Source of the DNA: a bacterium
GTDB taxonomy: Bacteria; Myxococcota_A; Bradymonadia; UBA7976; UBA1532
DNA: 64,000 bases
Assembly (NCBI GenBank): GCA_030426085.1
Contig: JAUHYW010000039.1
Span: forward strand, 1 to 64,000
Direction of reading: 5' to 3'
Shown here: piece by piece, positions 50,434 to 59,700 of the stretch
Layout: each line of letters begins with the position of its first letter
Numbering within the stretch: the first letter of the stretch is position 1
Position numbers and translations under genes: made by a program
The notes under the pieces: generated by a model
The model's database searches: none
What the model was told of the DNA's origin: nothing
What the model saw: the letters and a program-made list of their open reading frames with translations, nothing else

Positions 50434-50868
50434 TTTCCCAGCGCGCCGCTCGACATCGAGCAAGGCGGTGCCTGGTCCAGCTATCTGGATGCCGACGATT
50501 TCGAAGCCACGGCTGCGCACGGGACGTGGACGCAGCTCGACGCGCAGTTTCTCGAGCACCACCACGACGCGATCTCATATGCGCCGCCATCGCTGTTCAC
50601 CGCCATGCTGCCGGCTTGGCTGGCAGCCCTGCTCGCCGACGGGGACGAGCTGGACATGCTGCCGTACTTCTTCTTTCCGGCTCTGACACCGGGGGAGTCG
50701 GACGACGACGCCGCGCGATTCCACGAGCGCGTCGGGCTGCTGAACTCGGCGCAGAAGGCAGCGGTGGCCCAAGCCCTCCAAGCGCTCGCCGGGCGTGAGG
50801 ACTACGCCGATCATCAGGACGACATCCAGAATGCATTGAGCAGCTACTGGTCGGTCCACCTTCGATGA
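50386..50868 (+). CDS. DUF6714-like small protein
   Basis: 160 aa from the ATG at 50386, with GGAG eight bases upstream; the longer frame from 50341 has no ribosome site. Sequence such as FLEHHHDAISYAPPSLFTAMLPAWLAALLADGDELDMLPYFFFPALTPGE and LLNSAQKAAVAQALQAL has the look of DUF6714 proteins, which are uncharacterised and often found near toxin or defence genes. The match is by eye. The helical chain has no catalytic motif. It is the last gene of the plus-strand defence block, separated from the VWA gene by 72 bases. Confidence 0.55.
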   Translation: MKTDTKPQASGRLREAFPSAPLDIEQGGAWSSYLDADDFEATAAHGTWTQLDAQFLEHHHDAISYAPPSLFTAMLPAWLAALLADGDELDMLPYFFFPALTPGESDDDAARFHERVGLLNSAQKAAVAQALQALAGREDYADHQDDIQNALSSYWSVHLR

Positions 50869-50930
50869 CGGTCAACGAGAAGGGGCACCCCACGGGCAAG
50901 GGTGAGAGGCATCACCCGAGGAGAAAAGCC

Positions 50931-51545
50931 ATGAAGCACGCAGCCATCGCGCTGTTCGCCACACTGTTGACCCTGGCCGGCGTGAGCCGGGCGGATACGC
51001 TGAGCGACTTCCAGCGCGCGGCGTCGCAGAAGGGCTGCGCCAGCATCCCCTACGACTACCTGAACAGCCGCTGCAAGGACGCGCAGCGCAAGGTGACCGA
51101 GTACTGCAAGACCGACAAGATCGGCTGCAAGGGGCTCGACATCGATCCGCTGAAGAAGGCCATCGACGGCATGAAGCGGAAGATCGACAGCCTCAAACGC
51201 GAGCGCGATCAGTTCAAGCGCGACGGGAACCGCGACGAGGCCGACCGGGTCGACGACGAGATCGACGACATCGAGAAACGCATCGACGACCACAAGCGGC
51301 AGATCGACCAGAACAAGCGGGAGATCGACAAGCGCGTCGATCGAGGGCAGCGCTGCGTGGACGCCCGGAAGCGGGTCGAGGGCGCGTTCAAGGACGCCAA
51401 GAGCCGGGCGAAGGGCGAGAGCAACGATGAGGTGAGGCCGCTGGCTCGGCAGTTGCTCAAGCAGTGGGAGGCGGGCGAGCGGGGGCACGCCGACGCCATC
51501 CGGAGCTACAACCGGGCCATCGACAAGTGCAAGGACAAGCGGTGA
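50931..51545 (+). CDS. Exported Lys/Arg/Asp-rich coiled-coil protein
   Basis: 204 aa from the ATG at 50931 with GAGGAG upstream. A cleavable signal peptide is clear (MKHAAIALFATLLTLAGVSRA-DT). The mature protein has six to seven Cys (KGCASIPYDYLNSRCKDAQ, EYCKTDKIGCKG) and a long charged coiled coil (LKKAIDGMKRKIDSLKRERDQFKRDGNRDEADRVDDEIDDIEKRIDDHKRQ). It probably acts in the periplasm. Presence of an exported protein at the edge of a defence island is unusual and it may be unrelated cargo. 62 bp separate it from the DUF6714-like gene. Confidence 0.65.
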   Translation: MKHAAIALFATLLTLAGVSRADTLSDFQRAASQKGCASIPYDYLNSRCKDAQRKVTEYCKTDKIGCKGLDIDPLKKAIDGMKRKIDSLKRERDQFKRDGNRDEADRVDDEIDDIEKRIDDHKRQIDQNKREIDKRVDRGQRCVDARKRVEGAFKDAKSRAKGESNDEVRPLARQLLKQWEAGERGHADAIRSYNRAIDKCKDKR

Positions 51546-51620
51546 CGCACGGGTGGTGTCGGGCCGGGCGAACGCGGGGGTAGAAGCCCTCGCGGGCGGC
51601 CGAGATCGCTCCGGCGGCAT

Positions 51621-51640
51621 GTTCCAGATGTTCCACTTCT
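51621..51640 (+). repeat. GTTCCACTT repeats inside attR
   Basis: GTTCCA (51621-51626) is followed by GTTCCACTT (51630-51638) in the same orientation, a nine-base step. GATGTTCCACTTCT (51627-51640) is identical to 18606-18619 near attL. These are probable arm-type recombinase or Xis sites. The rest of the gap 51546-51759 holds no gene; weak inverted repeats (AAACCCC at 51695 with GGGGTTT at 51731) are its only other structure. Confidence 0.5.
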
Positions 51641-51759
51641 GCGGTGCAGAAAGGCGCACGGCGGGTCACTGAGCGACACGAAGCCGTAGTCCCCAAACCC
51701 CTGAAACCATGGCCGAATCCGCAGGCCCGCGGGGTTTCTTGCTCAGGGGCTCGGGCGTA

Positions 51760-51844
51760 CGGCTTCTACTCGCTCATCGCCCGCCTCGACGCCGAGGTCG
51801 ACTACGTCGCGGTGGAGAAGCAGTTCCTGCCCGAGTCGGTGTAG
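51760..51844 (+). repeat. attR: orphan 3' end of the ABC1/UbiB gene
   Basis: Exact 85-bp copy of 18426-18510. It carries the last 28 codons (GFYSLIARLDAEV ... FLPESV) and TAG of the host ABC1/UbiB gene, separated from the rest of that gene by the island. The stop is one base from the end of the convergent host MoxR gene, showing that the two genes were neighbours before insertion. No start or ribosome site precedes this fragment, so it is not expressed as a useful protein. Confidence 0.95.
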
Positions 51845-51845
51845 C

Positions 51846-52982
51846 TCACCGCCGAGGCGCGAGGTGCTTGCGGGCGCGCAGGAAGGCCTTCCACCGGCCG
51901 AGGGCCTTCTTCGCCCGGGGCTTGACGGCGACGTCCCAGTAGGCGTGCAGGGCGGCGGCGTCTTTGGGATCGCCCTTCACCACGGTCCCGGCCATGTGGA
52001 TGACGACGTGATCCGGGGTGACCTCGCCCCGGCCGAAGAAGGCGGCGTGCAGCGCCGAGTCGAGGCCGACCGAGACCGCCTCGGCGGTCGACATCACCGC
52101 GCTGGTCTCGTCGAGCTCGATGCCGTCGGCGGTGCGGCCGCTGCGCACCTCGTGGAAGGTGGTGACGAGCAGCTCGAGCACGTCGTCGGGCAGGGTCACG
52201 TCGGCCGCGGGGCCGCCCGCGGTGAGGCGCTCGACCTGCTCCCGCACGATGCGGATCTCCTGCTCGAGGTCGGCCACCGGGGCGACGGTCTCGAAGTTGA
52301 AGCGGCGCTTGAGGGCGCTCGACATCTCGTTGACCCCGCGGTCGCGGGTGTTGGCGGTGGCGATGATGTTGAAGCCCCGCTGCGCGAGCACGACGCCGTC
52401 GTCGCCGGGCAGCTCGGGCACGGTCAGGATCTTGTCCGACAGCGCCATGAGCAGGGTGTCCTGCACTTCGTGCGGGGCCCGGGTGATCTCTTCGAAGCGC
52501 ACGATGCGCCCTTGCTGCATGCCGGTGTAGAGCGGCGCGGGCACCAGCGCCCGGGGGGACGGGCCCTCGGCGAGCAGCAGGGCGTAGTTCCAGGCGTATT
52601 TGATCTGGTCTTCGGTGAGGCCGGCGCTGCCCTGGATGGTCAGCCGGCTGTCGCCGCTGATCGCGGCGGCGAGGTGTTCGCTGAGCCACGACTTGGCGGT
52701 GCCCGGTTCGCCGACGAGCAGCAGGCCCCGGTCGCTGGCGAGGGTGACGATGCTCCGCTGCACGAGGATGTCGTCACCGAAGAACTTGCGGGTGATGGGG
52801 ATCGCGCGGGTCTCGCCGTCGATCTCGGCCTCGAGCGGCGCGTCGTGGCCGAGCACGAAGCGCTCGACGCTGCGGGGTGAGAGGGCCCAGCCGGCGGGGC
52901 GGGGGCCGCTGTCGTTCTGGGCGAGGGCGGCGAGTTCGTCGGCCCGGGCGTGTTCGACGGGCAGCCGGATCGCGTCGGTCAT
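51846..52982 (-). CDS. MoxR-type AAA+ ATPase (host, right flank)
   Basis: 378 aa. Walker A is GEPGTAKSWLSEHL (about 92-105), the Walker B equivalent is RIVRFEEITRAP (here Glu-Glu), and sensor 1 is NIIATANTRDRGVNEMSSALKRRF. This is the MoxR/YehL-like group acting as chaperone ATPase for a partner often carrying a VWA domain, which is not seen next to it here. It is convergent with the ABC1/UbiB gene remnant. It is not closely related to the island MoxR protein: sizes and motifs differ. Conserved context suggests it was present before island insertion. Confidence 0.88.
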   Translation of the reverse strand: MTDAIRLPVEHARADELAALAQNDSGPRPAGWALSPRSVERFVLGHDAPLEAEIDGETRAIPITRKFFGDDILVQRSIVTLASDRGLLLVGEPGTAKSWLSEHLAAAISGDSRLTIQGSAGLTEDQIKYAWNYALLLAEGPSPRALVPAPLYTGMQQGRIVRFEEITRAPHEVQDTLLMALSDKILTVPELPGDDGVVLAQRGFNIIATANTRDRGVNEMSSALKRRFNFETVAPVADLEQEIRIVREQVERLTAGGPAADVTLPDDVLELLVTTFHEVRSGRTADGIELDETSAVMSTAEAVSVGLDSALHAAFFGRGEVTPDHVVIHMAGTVVKGDPKDAAALHAYWDVAVKPRAKKALGRWKAFLRARKHLAPRR

Positions 52983-53082
52983 CGGGGGCTCCGCGGCGGT
53001 GGAGGCGAGGCATGGTGGGCGGCGGCCGGCTCGGGGTCAACCGGGTCTCGACCGCGGGCGGCGGTTCTGCTACGCGGAGGGC

Positions 53083-53595
53083 ATGCGCGACGATGACTTG
53101 ATACTGCGAGCGGCGACCGAAGCGGACTTCCCCCGGGTGGCCGAAGCGCTGCGTGATTGGTGGCGCCAGCCGGGCTTCGACACCGAGCTGGCCATCCGGG
53201 AGCGGGTGGCGATGGTGCCCCGGCTGTGGTTGCAGCACTTCGCCTCGACGAGCCTGATCGCCGAGGTGGGGCCGCAGCTCTGGGGGTTCCTGGTGGGCTT
53301 CGTCTCGGCCGACCGCCCGGACGAGGGCTACATCCACTTCGTGGGGGTGTGGCCCGGCGCCCGGCGGTCGGGGGTCGGGCGGATGATGTACACCCGCTTC
53401 TTCGAGGCGTGCCGGGCCCGGGGCTGCGCCCGGGTGCGCTGCGTGGCCTCCCCGCAGAATACGCTGTCGGTCGCGTTCCACCAGGGTCTGGGCTTCACCG
53501 TCGAGCCGGGGCCGGCGGTGGGGCCGGGCGGCCCGTTCGTGCCCGACTACGACGGGCCGGGCATCCCCCGGGTGCGCTTCGTGCGTCCGCTCTGA
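53083..53595 (+). CDS. GNAT-family N-acetyltransferase
   Basis: 170 aa from the ATG at 53083 with GGAGG three bases away. The acetyl-CoA loop is VWPGARRSGVGRMMYTRFFE, the GNAT R-x-x-G-x-G/A motif. The later strand and helix VRCVASPQNTLSVAFHQGLGF are typical. The N-terminus LILRAATEADFPRV is the usual GNAT opening. The substrate cannot be told. It is divergent from the MoxR gene with a 100-bp gap. Confidence 0.87.
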   Translation: MRDDDLILRAATEADFPRVAEALRDWWRQPGFDTELAIRERVAMVPRLWLQHFASTSLIAEVGPQLWGFLVGFVSADRPDEGYIHFVGVWPGARRSGVGRMMYTRFFEACRARGCARVRCVASPQNTLSVAFHQGLGFTVEPGPAVGPGGPFVPDYDGPGIPRVRFVRPL

Positions 53596-53725
53596 GGCAG
53601 GCGTATCGCGTTCGGGTGTCGCCGCCCTCGATTCCGCACGCCGAGTTCTGAAACAATGCGCGGCAGGATCCACAGGGGAGTGGACCCGCGCCGGTCGGGG
53701 AGCCGGCAATCCAAGCGAGGAGTAC

Positions 53726-56700
53726 ATGATGAGCGGAGCGACTGCGCGAGCCAGTCTGGCGCTGTTGATGGTGTGGGCCGTGGCCGGCTGCACCCCCGGT
53801 GATAATGGGGATGGCGGCGACGACGCGACCGTCGACATGATCGTCGAGACCGATGGCGGCGAGGACGATCTCGGCCCGGACATGGCCGAGATCCAGCCGG
53901 ATGCGGGCCCCGACATGGCCGAGATCCAGCCGGATTCGGGCCCCGACATGGCCGAGCCCGACATGGCGCCCGACATGGCCGAGGTCGACATGGCGCCCGA
54001 TATGGCGCCGGACATGATGCCCGATATGGCGCCCGATCCGCTCATGCTGACGGTCGACAGCCCGGTCGACGGCGATCTGGTGAACCAGAATCCGCTGCCG
54101 GTCAGCGGTACGGTCTCCGCGTTCGCGGTGGTCACCGTCAACGGGGTCGACGCCGAGGTCGGCGAAGATCTGACCTGGACCGCCGCCATCCCCGCGCCCG
54201 ACGGCGAGCTGCTCATCGAGGTGGTCGCCGCGGGCGGCGCCGGGGCCGACGAGGTGGTCGAGACGCTGACGGTCACCGTCGATACGACCGCCCCCCCCAT
54301 CCGGGTGCTCCGGCCCACCGACGGCTCGATCGTGGTGACCGACCCCGAGGCGGTCGACCCGATGGTCGAGGTCTGCGTCGAGACCGAGCCCGGCGCGACG
54401 GTCGACCTGATGGGCGTGGCGCTCGAGGTCGATGAGGACGGCGCCGGCTGCGGGCTGGCGGCGCTGCCCCGGCTGGCGGCCAACCGCATCGTGGTGGCGG
54501 CGACGGACGCGGCGGGCAACGAGGCCCGCACCGAGGTCTTCGTGACCCGCCGCGAGGGCATCCGCGACAGCGACGAGGACGAGGACGGGCTGACGCTGGC
54601 CGAAGAGGTCGAGCAGTACGGCACCGATCCGACGAACCCCGACACCGACGGCGATACGCTGCTCGACGGGCAGGAGGTCAACGAGTTCGGCACCAACCCC
54701 CAGGATCGGGACACCGACCGCGACGGGCTGTCCGACAACCTGGAGCTGCAGGAGACCGGCACCGATCCGACGATCTTCGACACCGACGGGGGCGGCATCT
54801 CGGACGGGCAGGAACTCAACTTCGGGACCGATCCCTTCGACCCGGAGGACGACCGGGTGCCGCTGCCGGTGTCGCTCTTCGACGGCGACGGCTTCGAGTG
54901 GGATCTCAACGGGCAGGGCGAGGTCCTCGACGGCACGGACGACGCCTACGACAACGGGCGCCAGCTCTTCCTCGGCGACGGGCAGGACTTCTTCGAGTGG
55001 CCCGGCGCGGCGGGCGCGGCCCTGGAGGACTTCGACCGGGAGGTCGTCCTGGGGCCGGTCGACTTCCGGGGGCTGGTCCTCACCCGCAAGATCTACGTGC
55101 CCTCCGATGACCGCTTCGCCCGCTTCCTCGAGCTGCTGACCAACCCGGGGCAGGAGCCGATCGAGGTCGTGGTGCGGGTCTTCGACAACCTGGGATCGGA
55201 CAGCAACACCGTGCTGGTGGCCACGAGCGACGACGTGGAGGGCGAGGAGCCGGCCTTCACCGTCGACGACGACTGGCTGGTGACCGATGACGCCGACGGG
55301 GAGCTGGATCCGTCGATGAGCCACGTGATCTCGGGCGAGGGCGCCCGGGTCGAGCCGTCGGCGGTCGCGCGGAACCAGGGCGACCTCAACTACGACTACA
55401 CGGTGACGGTGCCCCCCGGCCGCACGGTGGGCATCCTGACGTTCGCGGTGCAGAGCGCCGATCGGGCCGAGGCCATCGCCCAGGCCGAGCGGCTGGTGCT
55501 GCATCCGGCCGCGGCGCTGGCCGGCATGTCGGTGGCCGAGCAGATCGCGGTGGTCAACTTCCACCTGATCGACGACACCGACGAGGACGGCCTGCCCGAC
55601 GAGCAGGAGCTCGAGCTGGGCACCGATCCCGAGAGCCCGGACACCGACGCCGACGGCCTGCTCGATCTGTGGGAGGTCGAGAACGGCTTCGACCCGCTGA
55701 CCGCGGGCGACGAGCTGCTCGACGCCGACGAGGACGGGCTGACCAACCTCGAGGAGCAGGACGCGGGCACCGACCCCCGCTCGGCCGACCCCGACGGGGA
55801 CACCCTGATCGACCCGCTCGAGCTGGAGCTGGGCACCAACCCCAACCGGGCCGACACCGACGGCGACGGCCTGGACGACGGGCGCGAGGTCAACGAGACC
55901 GGCACCGATCCGCTGCTGCGCGACACCGACGGCGGCGGGCGCGGCGACCGGATCGAGCTGGAGGTGGATCTCACCGATCCGCTCGACCCGGCCGACGATC
56001 TGGTCGAGCCCCCGCTGGAGCTGATCGACGGGGCCGGCTTCCGCTGGGACATCGCCGGCGACGGCACGGTGGACACCGGCACGATCGTGGAGAACAGCTC
56101 GACGTTCGACACCGGCGCCCGCCTCGTGCTCGACGGCAACGCGGTGCCGGCGCTGCCGCTCGGCAGCCAGCGCCAGCTCGCCCGGGAGGTCGTCTTCGGG
56201 CCGAGCGACGTGGCCGGCCTGGAGGTCGTGCGGCAGGCGTACGTGCCGGCGGACGCGCAGTTCGCCCGGTTCGTGGACGTCATCCGCAACCCGGGCGACG
56301 CGCCGGTCGAGGTGCAGGCGACCTTCGTCGTCGATCTGGCCGGCTTCTCGACGGAGTACGCCGACGACTCGGACGGCGACGGCGTACTGACCGCGGCCGA
56401 CGACTGGTGGCTGGCCTTCGACGAGGGCTTCTCGTTCAACCGCCCGGTGGTGGGGGCGATCTTCTCCGACGACGAGGCGGCGGTGCAGCCGGACGAGGCC
56501 GTGCAGTCGTTCAGCCTGATCGACTGGACCTTCCCCCTGGTCGTGCCCGCCGGGGGCGAGGTGCGGCTGATGCATGTGCTGACCCAGGCGGCGCCGGGCG
56601 ACGTGGCCGCGGCCCGGGCCAACCTGGACGAGCTGCTCGACTTCCCCGAGGCGCTGTTCAGCGGCATGAGCGCCGAGGAGCGGCTGTCGGTGGTCAACCT

Positions 56701-59700
56701 CTACGTGCCCCAGGACGCCGACCTGGACGGCATCCCGGACATCATCGAGGTCGAGCTGGGCACCGATCCGGCCAACCCCGACACCGACGGCGACGGGCTG
56801 CTCGACGGCTTCGAGGTGGACTACGGCTTCGACCCGCTCGTCGGCGGCGAGCAGGGCCTCGACCCCGACGAGGACGGGCTCGACAACCTCGCCGAGCAGG
56901 ACTTCGGCAGCGATCCCAACAACGCCGACGTCGACGGGGACGGGCTGAACGACCTCGCCGAGCGGGACGCCAACACCGACCCGTTCTCGGCGGACGGCGA
57001 CGGGGACGGGCTGACCGACCCCCGCGAGCTGGAGTTGGGCACCGACCCCAACGACCCCGACACCGACGACGGCGGGCGGCTCGACGGGCCCGAGATCGAC
57101 ATCGACGGCTCCGACCCGTTCGACCCGAGCGACGACCTGGTGCCGGTCGAGATCGGCTTCGCCTTCGACATCGACGACGGGGCCGGCTTCTTGTGGGACA
57201 TCACCGAGGACGGCGACATCAGCAACGGCAGCCGCGACGCCTACGACGGCGGGCTGCGCCTGAGCGTCGGCGGCGACGACTTCCCGTTCTTCGACGAGGG
57301 TTTCCTCGCTCTCGGCGCCCGCGAGATGCGCCTCGGCCCGGCCCCGATGGGCGGCTTGCAGGTGCTGCGGCGGATCTACATCCCCGAGGACGGGCAGTAC
57401 GCCCGGTTCATCGAGGTCCTCAACAACCCCACCGGCGAGGCCATCGAGGTCGAGGTCGGGCTGCGGGGCAACCTCGGTTCAGACCTCAGCACCCAGCTCA
57501 TCGACGAGAGCAGCGGCGACGGGGTGGTCGACGAGAGCGACGACTGGTTCGTCACCGATGACTTCAGCCTGGATGGGGGCGACCCCACCGTGCTGCATTT
57601 CTTCTCGGACGACCGGGCCGCGGTGCAGCCCACTGAGGTGTCGATGCCGGTGCCCGACGACGACTTCTCGTTCACCTTCCCGGTCGTGGTGCCGGCGGGC
57701 GAGACGATCTACGTGATGCACTTCGCCGCCCAGCACGACGTGCCGGCGGATGTGCCGGACAACCTGGCGATCATCGCGGCGCTGGGCGACGACGTGCTGG
57801 CCGGCCTGCGCAACGACGAGCGGCCCCGGGTGGTCAACCTGCGGGTGGTGCTCGACACCGACGACGACGGCCTGTCCGATGACGACGAGGCGCTGCTGGG
57901 CACCGACCCGCTCGATCCCGACACCGACGGCGACGGCCTGCCCGATGGCTTCGAGGTCGACAACGGCCTCGACCCGCTCGTCGGCGGCGAGCAGGGGCTC
58001 GACCCCGACGGCGACGGCCTGAACAACCTGGCCGAGGCGGCGGCGGGCACCGATCCCAACCTGGCCGACACCGACGGCGACGGGCTGGACGACGCGGTCG
58101 AGGTGGCCGGCCCGACCGACCCGCTCGATCCCGACACCGACGGTGACCGCTTGCTGGACGGGGCGGAGCTCGACGCCGGCACCGATCCGCTGCTGCCCGA
58201 CACCGACGAGGGCGGCGCGCTCGACGGGGACGAGGTGCTGCGCTTCGGCACCGATCCGCTCGACCCGACCGACGACCGGCAGCCGGTGAACCTGACCTAC
58301 GATCTGTTCGACGGGGCCGGCTTCGAGTGGGACATCAACAGCCAGGGCGCGGTCGTCGACGGCGGGCAGCCGCCCGATGGGCGGGAAGACGCCTACGACA
58401 CCGCCTTCTCGCTCGTGGTCGGCGGCTCGGGCTTCCCCGGCCAGCCCGAGGCCATCCTGGAGTACTTCGGCCAGCAGCTCGTCTTCGGCCCGGCCGTGAT
58501 GGGCGACGTGTCGGTGGAGCGCCGGGTCTACGTGCCCAGCGACGGGCAGTTCGCCCGCTTCGTCGACGCGTTCACCAACCTGACCGGCGAGGTGATCGAG
58601 CTGCCGGTCAACATCGGCGGCAACCTGGGTTCGGACGGCGCGAACGTCATCGTCGAGAGCAGCAGCGGCGACGCCGAGGTGGACGCCGATGACGACTGGT
58701 GGACCAGCGACGACGGCGACCCGGGCTTCGACCCCAAGCTGCTGTTCCTCTTCTCCGACGACGTGGCCCCGGTGCAGCCCGACGCGGTGGACGCCACCGG
58801 CGACAACATCGACTTCGACTACACCCTGACCATCGAGCCGGGGCAGACGGTGCGCCTGATGCACCTCGCCGCCCAGGCCGACGCCCGGGCCGACCTCGAC
58901 GTCATCCGCGACGGGCTGCTCGCCTTCGGCCCCGACACGCTGGCCGGCATGACCAGCGTCGAGCAGATCCAGGTGGTGAACCTGGCGGTCGCCGAGGACA
59001 CCGACGGCGATCTGCTGACCGACAGCGAGGAGCTGGACCGGGGCACCGATCCGGCGAACCCGGACACCGACGGCGACGGCCTGCTGGACGGCTTCGAGGT
59101 GTTCTACGACCTCGACCCGCTCGTGGTCGGCGACGAAGCGCTGGACGGGGACGGGGACGGCCTGGACAACCTCACCGAGCAGACCCTGGGCACCCGCCCC
59201 GATCGGGCCGACACCGACCGCGACGGGCTGGACGACGGCGACGAGGTCGACCGGGGCACGCTGCCGCTGAGCGCCGACTCCGACGGGGACGGGATCGCCG
59301 ACGGGGACGAGGTCGAGCGGGGCACCGATCCGCTCGCGGTCGACAGCGACGGCGACGGGCTGGAGGACGGCTTCGAACTGGAGTTGGAAACCGACCCCCT
59401 GGACCCGGACAGCGACGGGGACGGCATCCCCGACGGGGACGAGTTCGTGCTGGGGCTCGACCCGGTCGATCCGGCGGACGCGGACGGTGATCCCGACGAG
59501 GACGGGCTGACTTCGGGCGACGAGTACGCCCGGGGCACCGACCCGTTCGACGCGGACAGCGACGGGGACGAGCTCGACGACGGCGACGAGGTGAACGTGC
59601 ACGGCACCGACCCCGCGCTGGTCGACACCGACGAGGGCGGGCGCAGCGACGGTCAGGAGGTCCTCACCGACGAGACCGATCCGCTCGATCCGGCGGACGA

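Noticed and set aside
47088-52982. Island and flanking MoxR ATPases as a recent duplication
   Set aside because: Sizes, Walker B sequence and C-terminal regions differ; one is in the island and the other predates it.
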